NCBI GenBank assembly: GCA_022706085.1
Contig: JAKJDF010000002.1
Coordinates: 72,372 to 136,371, forward strand
Source of the DNA: Candidatus Latescibacterota bacterium
GTDB taxonomy: Bacteria > Latescibacterota > MWCZ01
Length of the DNA stretch: 64,000 nt
Direction: 5' to 3'
Numbering within the stretch: position 1 is the first letter of the stretch; each line of letters begins with the position of its first letter. Both the position numbers and the translations under genes were made by a program. Shown one piece after another: positions 9,354-16,562 of the stretch. Below the pieces are notes generated by a model, which saw nothing but the letters and a program-made list of their open reading frames with translations, was not told the DNA's origin and did not search any database.

Positions 9354-10394
9354 TCAGAACAACGTGCTCTGCGCACCTCCCTGAGCGAGCCCCGCACGGC
9401 CAAAGTGGCGGCATGCGGAAACCGTCACCACGCGGCCCCTCGGGGTGCGGTGGAGAAGGCCTTCCTGGATCAGGAACGGTTCATACACTTCTTCGATGGT
9501 ATCCGGTTCCTCATTCAGAGAGGCTGCGATGCTGTTGAGTCCGACAGGCCCGCCACCGAATTTGTCCATGATGGTAAGCAGGATGCGTTTGTCCATGTCG
9601 TCGAGCCCGAGTTCGTCAACATCGAGCAGCTTCAGGGTGTGCGTCGCTATTTCCTCACTCACCGTTCCGTCACCCCGTACCTGAGCGAAATCCCGCGCCC
9701 GCCGAAGCAGACGGTTCGCGATGCGGGGTGTCCCGCGGGAGCGGCGGGCGATCTCGTTGCTCCCTCCTTCGTCGATCGGTGTATTGAGGATGCGCGCCGA
9801 CCGCCGGACGATGTGAGCCAGTTCCTCGGCCGTGTAGTAGTTCAGGCGTTCAATGATGCTGAAGCGATCGCGCATGGGAGCGGTGAGCAGACCGGTCCGC
9901 GTGGTTGCGCCGATCATGGTGAAGTGTTCGAGGTTGACTCGGACGGAGGCAGACCCGGGTCCTGTTCCCGTCATGATATCGATCGCGAAATCCTCCATGG
10001 CGGAATAGAGGTATTCTTCCACGACACGGTCTATGCGATGGATTTCGTCGATGAACAGAACATCCCCGTGCTCCAGCTTGGTCAACAGCCCCACGAGATC
10101 GGCGGGGCGTTCCAGAATGGGGCCGGAGGTTACACGCACATTGGCGCCCAGTTCGTTCCCTATCACGTGCGCCAGCGTCGTTTTCCCCAGACCCGGCGGC
10201 CCGTGGAAAAGAACGTGATCGAGAGCGTCTCCCCGTTTCCGCGCCGCTTCGATGAAGATGCGGATCCGTTCTTTCAGACGTTCCTGACCCACGAATTCTT
10301 CCAGCGTGGTCGGACGAAGCGTCGCCTCGAACGCGCGATCCTCATCGAGTTGCGCCGGCGTTATGGGGCGCACGGCATCGCGCTCGTTCTGCAC
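9354..10394 (-). CDS. ruvB: Holliday junction branch migration helicase RuvB
   Basis: This 346-residue hexameric AAA+ motor drives branch migration with RuvA at Holliday junctions. Walker A is [15 protein letters not shown] (about residue 65). Walker B is LFIDEIHRI. Sensor 1 is the [17 protein letters not shown] segment. The C-terminal winged helix carries [12 protein letters not shown] and ends in [10 protein letters not shown]. Start is GTG, with GGAGG seven bases upstream. The gene follows ruvA within the usual ruvCAB order. The C-terminal tail [15 protein letters not shown] is slightly longer than in E. coli. Confidence 0.98.
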   Translation of the reverse strand: MQNERDAVRPITPAQLDEDRAFEATLRPTTLEEFVGQERLKERIRIFIEAARKRGDALDHVLFHGPPGLGKTTLAHVIGNELGANVRVTSGPILERPADLVGLLTKLEHGDVLFIDEIHRIDRVVEEYLYSAMEDFAIDIMTGTGPGSASVRVNLEHFTMIGATTRTGLLTAPMRDRFSIIERLNYYTAEELAHIVRRSARILNTPIDEGGSNEIARRSRGTPRIANRLLRRARDFAQVRGDGTVSEEIATHTLKLLDVDELGLDDMDKRILLTIMDKFGGGPVGLNSIAASLNEEPDTIEEVYEPFLIQEGLLHRTPRGRVVTVSACRHFGRAGLAQGGAQSTLF

Positions 10395-10457
10395 CAGTCA
10401 ACCTCCAGAAATCCCGAAAATCATGCCCGGCTGGACGCCACCGCCTGAGACATCCAC

Positions 10458-11060
10458 CTAAAGGGAGCGCAACGCCTCTTTCACGAGACTTTCGGGTGTG
10501 GCGCTCGTGTTCTGTCGCTCTGCCGCGGACCGGACCGCCTGTGCCGCGTCGGCATGCCGGAAGCCCAGATTCACCAGCGCAAGAACAGCTTCCGTCTGTG
10601 CATCCGCAGCGTCCTTCCCAGGCCCCGGTGTCGTACCCACCGCAGCGAGTTCGCCGCTGCCCCGGAACGCTTCCGATAGTTCCATGAGCAAGCGTTCCGC
10701 GGTCTTCCTGCCCACCCCCGGTATCCGGGAGAGCGCCTTCACATCGCCGGTCAACACAGCCCGTCGAAACAACATCGGTTCCATGCCCGAGAGCACGTTG
10801 AGCGCAAGCCGCGGACCGACGCCACTGATCTCGATCAGTCTCAGGAAGAGGTCGCGCTCCGACGCAGAACTGAAACCGAACAGGTCGAACGCGTTCTCGC
10901 GGACGCTGAGATACGTCAGGAGCTTGATCGCGCTCCCGGTTTCGCCAAGCTTTTCGTACGTGGAAAGAGGTATTGCCACGCGGTACCCCATCCCGTGAAC
11001 ATCAACGACCACGGAGCCGGGGGATTTCTCCGCAAGGGTTCCCGCGAGATACGCAATCAT
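10458..11060 (-). CDS. ruvA: Holliday junction binding protein RuvA
   Basis: This 200-residue RuvA subunit binds four-way junctions as a tetramer and loads RuvB. I use the ATG at 11058-11060 (MIAYLAGTLAEK), matching the family N-terminus, although the frame stays open five codons further. Domain I (OB fold) covers residues 1-63. The two helix-hairpin-helix motifs are ISGVGPRLALNVLSG and IPGVGRKTAERLLMEL. Domain III at the end (about 150-200, ALVNLGFRHADAAQAV) contacts RuvB. It lies between ruvC and ruvB on the same strand. Confidence 0.97.
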   Translation of the reverse strand: MIAYLAGTLAEKSPGSVVVDVHGMGYRVAIPLSTYEKLGETGSAIKLLTYLSVRENAFDLFGFSSASERDLFLRLIEISGVGPRLALNVLSGMEPMLFRRAVLTGDVKALSRIPGVGRKTAERLLMELSEAFRGSGELAAVGTTPGPGKDAADAQTEAVLALVNLGFRHADAAQAVRSAAERQNTSATPESLVKEALRSL

Positions 11061-11103
11061 GCGAACTCCGCACACGTCGGCGAGGAAGAGGCACGCAGCT
11101 GTT

Positions 11104-11649
11104 TCACAGGATTCCGAGCGCTTTCATCTGTCTCTGGGCGCGCGTTAGCGGCCGGTCATCCGCCAGTTTAATATGCGGTTGCACCGCGAAACACAGCGCT
11201 GTCGCCAGAGCGTCGGCTGCATCAGTCGGTTGCGGGGGCGAAGGAAGCTTCAGAATGCGTGCAACCATGTACTGAATCTGCTCTTTCGTGGCGCTTCCGA
11301 CGCCGACCACTGCCTGCTTGATAAACCGGGGACTGAACTCTGACACCTGCATTCCCGCAAGCACCCCCTGTACCAAAATAACCCCGCGGGCCTGCCCGAG
11401 CTTGATGGCGGTCTTCGGGTTATCCCCGTAAAAAGCCTCTTCCACCGCAAGCACGCTGGGGCGGTATTCCTCAATGAGCGACGCAATTCCCCGAAACACG
11501 GTGCACAGGCGATCTGGCATGGGTGCGTTTCGGACCGGGCGAATGACCCCGGACGTCACATAGGTATACCGGCTGCCTGCAACGTCGATAATACCGTACC
11601 CGCAGACGATTGTTCCAGGGTCAACACCGAGAACGCGTTGTGCCGTCAT
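11104..11649 (-). CDS. ruvC: Crossover junction endonuclease RuvC
   Basis: This 181-residue Holliday junction resolvase has an RNase-H-like fold. The first catalytic Asp is in RVLGVDPGTIVCGYG (residue about 10). A Glu is in LAVEEAFYGDNPKTA (about 70). The closing acidic pair is in TDAADALATALCFA (about 140). Length fits RuvC. It is the first ruv gene after yebC, the order found in many bacteria. The last 25 residues (LADDRPLTRAQRQ) form a polar tail. Confidence 0.97.
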   Translation of the reverse strand: MTAQRVLGVDPGTIVCGYGIIDVAGSRYTYVTSGVIRPVRNAPMPDRLCTVFRGIASLIEEYRPSVLAVEEAFYGDNPKTAIKLGQARGVILVQGVLAGMQVSEFSPRFIKQAVVGVGSATKEQIQYMVARILKLPSPPQPTDAADALATALCFAVQPHIKLADDRPLTRAQRQMKALGIL

Positions 11650-11736
11650 CAGGAAACCTGCGGAAACGAAGAACCCCGCGCATCAACCTCGCGGCGGGAG
11701 AAGCCGTGCCGGAAGTACGCGCGGGGAACCGTTGGA

Positions 11737-12486
11737 TCAGGCAGCAAGTTCAGCCAGAACCTTCTCGTCTATGTCAGAATTGTCCCAGACCTTCTGGACG
11801 TCGTCATGGTCATCGAGTGCTTCGAGCAGCCGCATGACCTGTTCCGCCTGCTTCCCCTCAACTTTGACCGTAGTGGTGGGAACGCGCGCCGGTTCCGCGC
11901 TTGCAACCGCGATTCCCGCGTCTTCAAGTGCGCGACGAACCGCATCCAGTTCATTCAGGGGCGTTGTGATCTCGTACGTTTCGCCCTCGGTTTCCATGTC
12001 CTCCGCCCCGGCTTCCAGCGCGACGTTGAACACGTCCTCTTCCGTGCCGGCGGATTTCTCCACCGAAATGCTCCCCTTGGCCTCGAATACCCATGCGACC
12101 GCGCCCGCTTCCGCGAGATTGCCACCGTTTTTGCTCAGAAGGTTCCGGAGCTCGGAGACGGTGCGATTGCGGTTGTCTGTCACTGCTTCAATGAGGAGCG
12201 CGACGCCGCCGGGGGCGTATCCTTCGTACGTGATCTCCTCGTACGAAACTCCCTCGAGTTCGCCCGTACCTCGCTTGATCGCCCGTTCAACGTTCTCCAT
12301 CGGCATGCTGTTCGCCTTGGCCGTATCGATCGCGCGGCGCAACCGCGGGTTCGCCTCGGGGTTGCCACCGCCATTTCGGGCGGCAATCGAAATTTCCTTG
12401 ATCAGCTTCGTGAAAATGCGTCCGCGCTGGGCGTCATTCTTCCCCTTCTTGCGCTTTATGGTTGCCCACTTTGAATGTCCTGACAT
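11737..12486 (-). CDS. yebC: YebC/PmpR family regulatory protein
   Basis: This 249-residue protein opens with MSGHSKWATIKRKKG, the near-invariant YebC start, followed by KLIKEISIAARNGGG and NPRLRRAIDTAKANSMP. The family has been described as transcriptional regulators and, more recently, as relieving ribosome stalling at proline runs. Position next to ruvC is conserved across bacteria. GGAGG lies nine bases before the ATG. The C-terminal DDHDDVQKVWDNSDI is also typical. It is the promoter-proximal gene of the minus-strand run down to position 1113. Confidence 0.96.
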   Translation of the reverse strand: MSGHSKWATIKRKKGKNDAQRGRIFTKLIKEISIAARNGGGNPEANPRLRRAIDTAKANSMPMENVERAIKRGTGELEGVSYEEITYEGYAPGGVALLIEAVTDNRNRTVSELRNLLSKNGGNLAEAGAVAWVFEAKGSISVEKSAGTEEDVFNVALEAGAEDMETEGETYEITTPLNELDAVRRALEDAGIAVASAEPARVPTTTVKVEGKQAEQVMRLLEALDDHDDVQKVWDNSDIDEKVLAELAA

Positions 12487-12726
12487 GTCAAAAAACCTCC
12501 ATCAGAAACGAAAACACCGGAAAAACAGCCTCCAACGATCCCCGGTCATTCAGAGGGAGGTCGCCGGTGCGTGTTCCTGACGAGGAGAAGACCGTAACAC
12601 CGGGGTGCAACGGAGCGGGCACACATGGAATTTTCTCCGGCTCCAGTGAGGAAACCAACAGTTGTGAGATGGCAGGGTACAAAAATACGGGGCGGCAGGG
12701 CGATCCGCAAAGATGCGCCGAGGTTG

Positions 12727-12748
12727 GGGGCGGTTCGCAAACCGCCCC
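12727..12748. repeat. Palindrome, 9-bp arms
   Basis: GGGGCGGTT (12727-12735) pairs perfectly with AACCGCCCC (12740-12748) around a CGCA loop. It has the same design as the palindrome at 12876: a G-run arm, a short core and a C-run arm. It could form a hairpin in DNA or RNA. No U-tract follows on either strand. Confidence 0.75.
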
Positions 12749-12875
12749 TGTCGGCAGACACCCATCGCGCGGTCGTTTTGAACAGGCAGGGGCGCCGTGC
12801 CGCTCACAGGGCATCGGATTGCGGGCGGGCACGGGGGGTCACCCCTACCCAAAAAACACCGAATTTGTGGCATTT

Positions 12876-12903
12876 GTAGGGGCAATTCGTGAATTGCCCC
12901 TAC
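12876..12903. repeat. Perfect palindrome, 13-bp arms
   Basis: GTAGGGGCAATTC (12876-12888) and GAATTGCCCCTAC (12891-12903) are exact inverted copies separated by GT. It lies 15 bases beyond the stop of the WD40 gene on the minus strand, so it may double as its terminator or as an mRNA 3'-end stabiliser. Palindromes of this pattern are dispersed in many environmental genomes as far as I recall; that part is memory, not shown here. Confidence 0.8.
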
Positions 12904-12917
12904 GCCGCGAATGAACC

Positions 12918-13733
12918 CTACCTCACCAACACCATCCGCCTCGTCAGCACCCCCTGCGGGGCGGTCAGGCGCGCCATGTACACCCCGCTGGCAACCTCAC
13001 GGCCGTTGCTGTCGCGGCCGTCCCAGACCACCTCGTGCTGGCCGGCCTCCAAACGGCTGGCTGCCAGATTGCGCACGAGGCGGCCATTCACGTCATACAC
13101 CGCCAGCGTGACATGCCCCGCCTCGGGCAGACCGAACCGCAGCGTAGTGGACGGGTTGAACGGGTTCGGCGTGTTCTGGGAGAGGAAGAACAACGGCGGT
13201 TTTGTGCGCTCCGCGCCCAGTTCCACGCCAAGCGGGGCGGCAATCGCCCAACGCCAGAGGGCCGCCTGAACCGTTCCAGAGGACACCCCGGCATCGGCCC
13301 CGCCAGAGATGACGTTCCTCCCGTCGGGAGCGACGGCAAGGCTCATTACGCCAGCACTGTGGCAAAGCAACGTTTGCATGAGTGTGCCTTGAACCATGTT
13401 CCATACTCGGATCGTTCCGTCCTCGCTCCCGGAGACGACTAACCGGCCGTCGGCCGTGAAAGCGATGGTCGTCACACAGGCGGTGTGGCCTTGAAGGGTG
13501 CGCACGAACTCGCCGGTGGTAAGCCGCCACACTTTGATCGTGCCGTCGTAACCCCCAGAATAGATCGTCTGGCCGTCCGGCGTCACAGCAACGTTGAGTA
13601 TGTCGCCAGTGTGTGGGCTTGGCGCCGAGATGGGCGAACCTGTGACTGTCGTGTCGGATTGTGCAGCGGCGTTGCTCAGAACGAAGAGCACGGGCAGGAG
13701 AACTGAGGCGAGCAACAAACGACGTGGCGCCAT
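12918..13733 (-). CDS. Short WD40 protein with FlgD-like C-terminal sorting domain
   Basis: I start this 271-residue protein at the ATG at 13731-13733, giving the signal peptide MAPRRLLLASVLLPVLFVLS ending NAAA. Two complete WD40 repeats follow (SGGYDGTIKVW and SGSEDGTIRVW). A third breaks off after NVISGGADAG. From about residue 180 the TPNPFNPSTTLRF motif and the WDGRDSNGREVASGVYMARL block lead to the terminal RRMVLVR, the type-A/FlgD-like sorting tail. Three blades are too few to close a usual seven-blade propeller, so this may be a shortened relative of longer secreted proteins. It is isolated between two repeat-rich gaps, with no operon partner. Confidence 0.78.
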   Translation of the reverse strand: MAPRRLLLASVLLPVLFVLSNAAAQSDTTVTGSPISAPSPHTGDILNVAVTPDGQTIYSGGYDGTIKVWRLTTGEFVRTLQGHTACVTTIAFTADGRLVVSGSEDGTIRVWNMVQGTLMQTLLCHSAGVMSLAVAPDGRNVISGGADAGVSSGTVQAALWRWAIAAPLGVELGAERTKPPLFFLSQNTPNPFNPSTTLRFGLPEAGHVTLAVYDVNGRLVRNLAASRLEAGQHEVVWDGRDSNGREVASGVYMARLTAPQGVLTRRMVLVR

Positions 13734-14022
13734 AACACGCCCCTTTGGGTCAGAGCATGGCGTGAAACGTATGAGGAATATACCAAATCGTTTGGTGGAA
13801 GGTACGGGACGGGCAAAGGCCACGCGCATGGCATGCCTCCTCCGACGGACGGGGCGGCCCCAAGGGGATCGGGGCCGCTCACCGCATGAAAAATGGTGGG
13901 ATCGTAAACCTCATGTGCACATGCGTGTTAATGTGCGCCCCCAGACGGGATTGTCAAGGGGGTGAATGGGGAAGGCGGTTTTTTGGGGGGTGGGAGGGGA
14001 CCTCACCCGTTTTGTAGGGCGT

Positions 14023-14039
14023 CGTGCGCGTCGCGCACG
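14023..14039. repeat. Short palindrome in TTTGTAGGGCG context
   Basis: CGTGCGCG (14023-14030) and CGCGCACG (14032-14039) are exact inverted copies around one T. The flank TTTGTAGGGC is shared with the flank of the palindrome at 12876 (TTTGTAGGGG), and the core GCGCGTCGCGC recurs at 14507-14523. Confidence 0.65.
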
Positions 14040-14084
14040 CAAACCCCTGTGTCCGCCCGTGTTTGTTTTCGTGTTTGCGGCGGC

Positions 14085-14106
14085 GGGCGACCACGGGGGG
14101 TCGCCC
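14085..14106. repeat. Hairpin repeat with ACGGGGGGTC motif
   Basis: GGGCGACC (14085-14092) pairs with GGTCGCCC (14099-14106). The right part, ACGGGGGGTCGCCCTTAC (14093-14110), nearly matches ACGGGGGGTCACCCCTAC at 12831-12848, so one element occurs on both sides of the WD40 gene. Confidence 0.65.
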
Positions 14107-14124
14107 TTACGAAAAACCGCCGCG

Positions 14125-14151
14125 CCTTCGCGTTCTTCGCGTCTTCGCGTG
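14125..14151. repeat. CTTCGCGT short tandem run
   Basis: The units CCTTCGCGT, TCTTCGCGT and CTTCGCGTG follow each other with a 9-base period. Runs of this kind occur in intergenic DNA of several environmental phyla (from memory). It is not a hairpin and no gene reads through it. Confidence 0.55.
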
Positions 14152-14274
14152 CGCCATTCCATCGCCTCTCGAAAAAATCCTGGTGCAAATTTGCAGCTTC
14201 TTCACCAAAGCCCTTGACACGAAGACGACGTTTTGCCACAGCTGGTGTGTGAGGGCCAAGGAATCCGGGTGGCG

Positions 14275-14445
14275 GTATGGTCATCTCGATACAGCGCGGC
14301 GCCGCGTTGCTCCACCGCGCCACTCGATGACCGTATTCGGGCGCACCACACGCCGGTCGTCGAGTGGCTCACGAGCGCACGCGAGGGAGTTGTATCGAGA
14401 CGCACCGGCGCCGTTAGTCGGGGTCATCTCGATACCGCGCGTCGG
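14275..14445. repeat. Long intergenic repeat, copy A
   Basis: It begins GTATGGTCATCTCGATAC and runs through CACTCGATGACCGTATTCGGGCG, CACACGCCGGTCGTCGAG, GAGTTGTATCGAGACG and CACCGGCGCCGTTAGTCG to GCGCGTCGG. Nearly the whole length is matched by copy B, 296 bases downstream. Internal inverted pairs (TCTCGATAC with GTATCGAGA) suggest a foldable element. Confidence 0.8.
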
Positions 14446-14454
14446 AACTTCGAT

Positions 14455-14475
14455 GGTTCGACAGGCTCACCAACC
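14455..14475. repeat. TTCGACAGGCT element 1
   Basis: GGTTCGACAGGCTCACCAACC is a 21-base element with imperfect dyad symmetry (GGTT with AACC ends). The same core recurs at 14495-14505. It belongs to a 'ttcgacaggctca' type of dispersed intergenic repeat that I recall from other bacterial genomes. Confidence 0.6.
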
Positions 14476-14491
14476 ACAGGCTTCCTGCGCG

Positions 14492-14530
14492 CCCTTCGAC
14501 AGGCTTCCTGCGCGTCGCGCAGGCTCAGGG
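14492..14530. repeat. TTCGACAGGCT element 2 with internal palindrome
   Basis: CCCTTCGACAGGC opens and AGGCTCAGGG closes the element. Between them CCTGCGCG-T-CGCGCAGG (14507-14523) has been inserted, duplicating the AGGCT segment. This looks like one palindromic repeat sitting inside another. Confidence 0.6.
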
Positions 14531-14570
14531 ACCGCGCAGCCCGAATGAAAGGGGGCTGATGAGGGAGGTG

Positions 14571-14734
14571 GTATGGTCATCTCGATACACCGTCTGCTGC
14601 GCAGCCGCCACTCGATGACCGTATTCGGGCGCGCCACACGCCGGTCGTCGAGGGACTCGCGAGCGCACGCGAAGGAGTTGTATCGAGACGAACCGGCGCC
14701 GTTAGTCGGGGTCATCGCGATACAGCGCGTCGCG
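14571..14734. repeat. Long intergenic repeat, copy B
   Basis: The element begins GTATGGTCATCTCGATAC and follows copy A block by block, including CACTCGATGACCGTATTC, CACACGCCGGTCGTCGAG, GAGTTGTATCGAGACG and ACCGGCGCCGTTAGTCG. The segment after CTCGATACA differs (CCGTCTGCTGCGCAGCCG in B), and a few substitutions occur elsewhere. A third partial start, GTCTCGATACACCG, lies near 14800. Confidence 0.8.
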
Positions 14735-14939
14735 GTGCGTGTTTGCCAGCAAGTCGGCTGTCTCGGCGAGATGGCCCTACCGAAGTGCAATCCCCCGGTC
14801 GTCTCGATACACCGGGCGGCGGTACGCTCGCAATGTCGTCCCCCGTGGTGTTTCCGCGTTGAACGTGCTATTTTGACCATTCTGCCTCCCACAGGAGGGG
14901 GCGTTGTCGGGTTCGACACCGTGAGAGGAGCCTCGTGCC

Positions 14940-16538
14940 GTGCAAACTCGCCTTCGCGACCGAATAATCCCCCCACAATACCGCTGGGCACAGCCGGGCG
15001 ACATCAATGCGTTTTTCGGCCTCATGCTCGACAACATGAGCGACCTCGTCATCATGGCGGGAATCCTGACGATGGCGTTCGGAATCCCGGCGGACATCGT
15101 GCTCGGCAAGATGATCCCGGGCACGGCGGTCGGCGTGCTGGTGGGCGACCTGCTCTACGCATGGATGGCGTGGCGGCTGGCCGCCCGCACGAAAAAACCC
15201 GACGTGTGCGCCATGCCGCTTGGCCTCGATACGCCATCCACGTTCGTGTTCTGCCTCGCGATCATCGGTCCTGTGTTCCTCGACGGCACCGCGAGGGGGA
15301 TGACGCCTCACGACGCGGGAATGGTGGCCTGGAAAGCCGGGATGGCGATCCTGGTCCTCACGGGTCTCGTGAAGGTTGCGGTATCGTTCGTCGGAACAGC
15401 AGTGCGGGACTGGATTCCCCGGGCGGGGCTGCTGGGGTCGATTGCCGGGGTGGCGACGGTGTTGATCGCCTTCCTGCCTGCTCTGGAGATATTCGCTTCG
15501 CCCATCGCCGGGTTCCTGAGCCTTGGGATCATCCTTGTCGCAGTTGTCGGCGGGAGGGCGCTTCCGTTCCGCTTCCCCGCTGCGTTCGGCGCAGTGCTTC
15601 TGGGTGGCATCGTGTACTACATTCTGGTGGCGCTTGGCATTCAGAGCGGAAAAGGGTGGACTGACACGGTGGCGGCAGCCTCGTTCCACGTCGCATTGCC
15701 GATCCCCACACTGGCGTTTCTGGACGGACTGGGCCCGGCATTGCGGTATCTGCCAATTGCCGTACCCATGGCCATCATGACGGTCGTCGGCGGGATCGAT
15801 TGCACGGAAAGCGCAGCGGCGGCGGGAGACGAATACAATACGCGCGACATTCTGCTCGTGGAAGGATTCGCCACCGTGTTGGGCGGGCTCTGCGGGGGCG
15901 TTCTGCAATCCACCCCGTATATTGGCCATCCCGCGTACAAGCGGATGGGGGGAAGAGCCGCATACACACTGGCGACCGCTCTGTTCATCGGGCTCGGCGG
16001 CGTGTTTGGATATCTGAGTTTTTTCGTTGACCTGATCCCGAGGGCGGCGACCGCCCCGATCCTGATTTTTGTCGGACTTGAGATAACTGCCCAGGCATTC
16101 ACGGCGACGCCATCGCGCCACGCACCGGCGGTGGCGATCGCCTTCGTTCCGGTGATCGCGGACCTGATCATCGTCGAACTGGGCCAGTTTTTGCCGGCAC
16201 AGAACGGCATTCCTCCGCATATGCAAACGGTTCACCAGACACTGCTTATCATGGCGAACGGGTTTATCTTTATTTCAATGGTCTGGGCGGGCGCCACGGC
16301 GTTTATCACGGACCGGCGGTATGCGGCCGCAGCCGGCTTGTTTCTTGGCGCGGCCGCGTGTACGAGCGTCGGAATCATGCATTCGCCATTCGCAACCGGC
16401 GAGATGTACCTCCCTTGGCTTTTGTCCGGGGTAAAAGCGCACCTGGTATACACGGTGGCGCTCGCGTATCTGGTTCTCGCGGCAGGAATGGTTCTCCTGC
16501 ACTGGATTCCAGAACAGCGCGAGCACTCCACCTCCTGA
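14940..16538 (+). CDS. Xanthine/uracil permease-like (NCS2-type) transporter
   Basis: This 532-residue inner-membrane protein has about 12-14 hydrophobic helices. The N-terminal GDINAFFGLMLDNMSDLV and the later DCTESAAAAGDEYNTRDILL and QSTPYIGHPAYKRMGGRAA segments resemble the substrate and helix-break regions of NCS2 / AzgA-type purine and uracil permeases. The start is GTG, with GAGGAG about ten bases upstream; no ATG lies nearby. The transported substrate cannot be read from sequence. It is first of a plus-strand series, 24 bases ahead of the glycosyltransferase, directly after the repeat island that must contain its promoter. Confidence 0.82.
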   Translation: MQTRLRDRIIPPQYRWAQPGDINAFFGLMLDNMSDLVIMAGILTMAFGIPADIVLGKMIPGTAVGVLVGDLLYAWMAWRLAARTKKPDVCAMPLGLDTPSTFVFCLAIIGPVFLDGTARGMTPHDAGMVAWKAGMAILVLTGLVKVAVSFVGTAVRDWIPRAGLLGSIAGVATVLIAFLPALEIFASPIAGFLSLGIILVAVVGGRALPFRFPAAFGAVLLGGIVYYILVALGIQSGKGWTDTVAAASFHVALPIPTLAFLDGLGPALRYLPIAVPMAIMTVVGGIDCTESAAAAGDEYNTRDILLVEGFATVLGGLCGGVLQSTPYIGHPAYKRMGGRAAYTLATALFIGLGGVFGYLSFFVDLIPRAATAPILIFVGLEITAQAFTATPSRHAPAVAIAFVPVIADLIIVELGQFLPAQNGIPPHMQTVHQTLLIMANGFIFISMVWAGATAFITDRRYAAAAGLFLGAAACTSVGIMHSPFATGEMYLPWLLSGVKAHLVYTVALAYLVLAAGMVLLHWIPEQREHSTS

Positions 16539-16562
16539 GCACACAAAGGGGAGAATCAGTTC

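Larger units (their letters stand above)
12487..12917. other. Intergenic stretch with palindromic repeats, upstream of yebC
   Basis: No coding gene is supported in these 431 bases. The yebC ribosome site and leader occupy the first 30 bases on the minus strand. Beyond about 12,700 the sequence consists of palindromes and short repeats listed separately, including the perfect inverted repeat at 12876-12903. Short open frames on either strand have no start context or composition of genes. Confidence 0.7.
13734..14939. other. Repeat-rich non-coding island
   Basis: About 1.2 kb without a supported gene separates the WD40 gene (minus) from the permease (plus). It contains a short palindrome at 14023-14039, the hairpin at 14085-14106, a 9-base-period run at 14125-14151, two copies of a 165-base unit, a third fragment near 14797, and TTCGACAGGCT elements. 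Frames that cross it change phase between the repeat copies and lack ribosome sites, so I call none of them genes. The permease ribosome site lies at its right end. Confidence 0.75.

Noticed and set aside
12727-12903. CRISPR-like array
   Set aside because: The repeats are single palindromes of different sequence with no regular spacers and no cas genes nearby.
14024-15664. Plus-strand frames through the repeat island into the permease
   Set aside because: They read through repeat copies A and B and out of frame into the permease; no ribosome sites.
14868-16235. 455-codon minus-strand frame opposite the permease
   Set aside because: His/Arg-rich composition typical of antisense GC-rich frames, opposite a protein with clear membrane segments.
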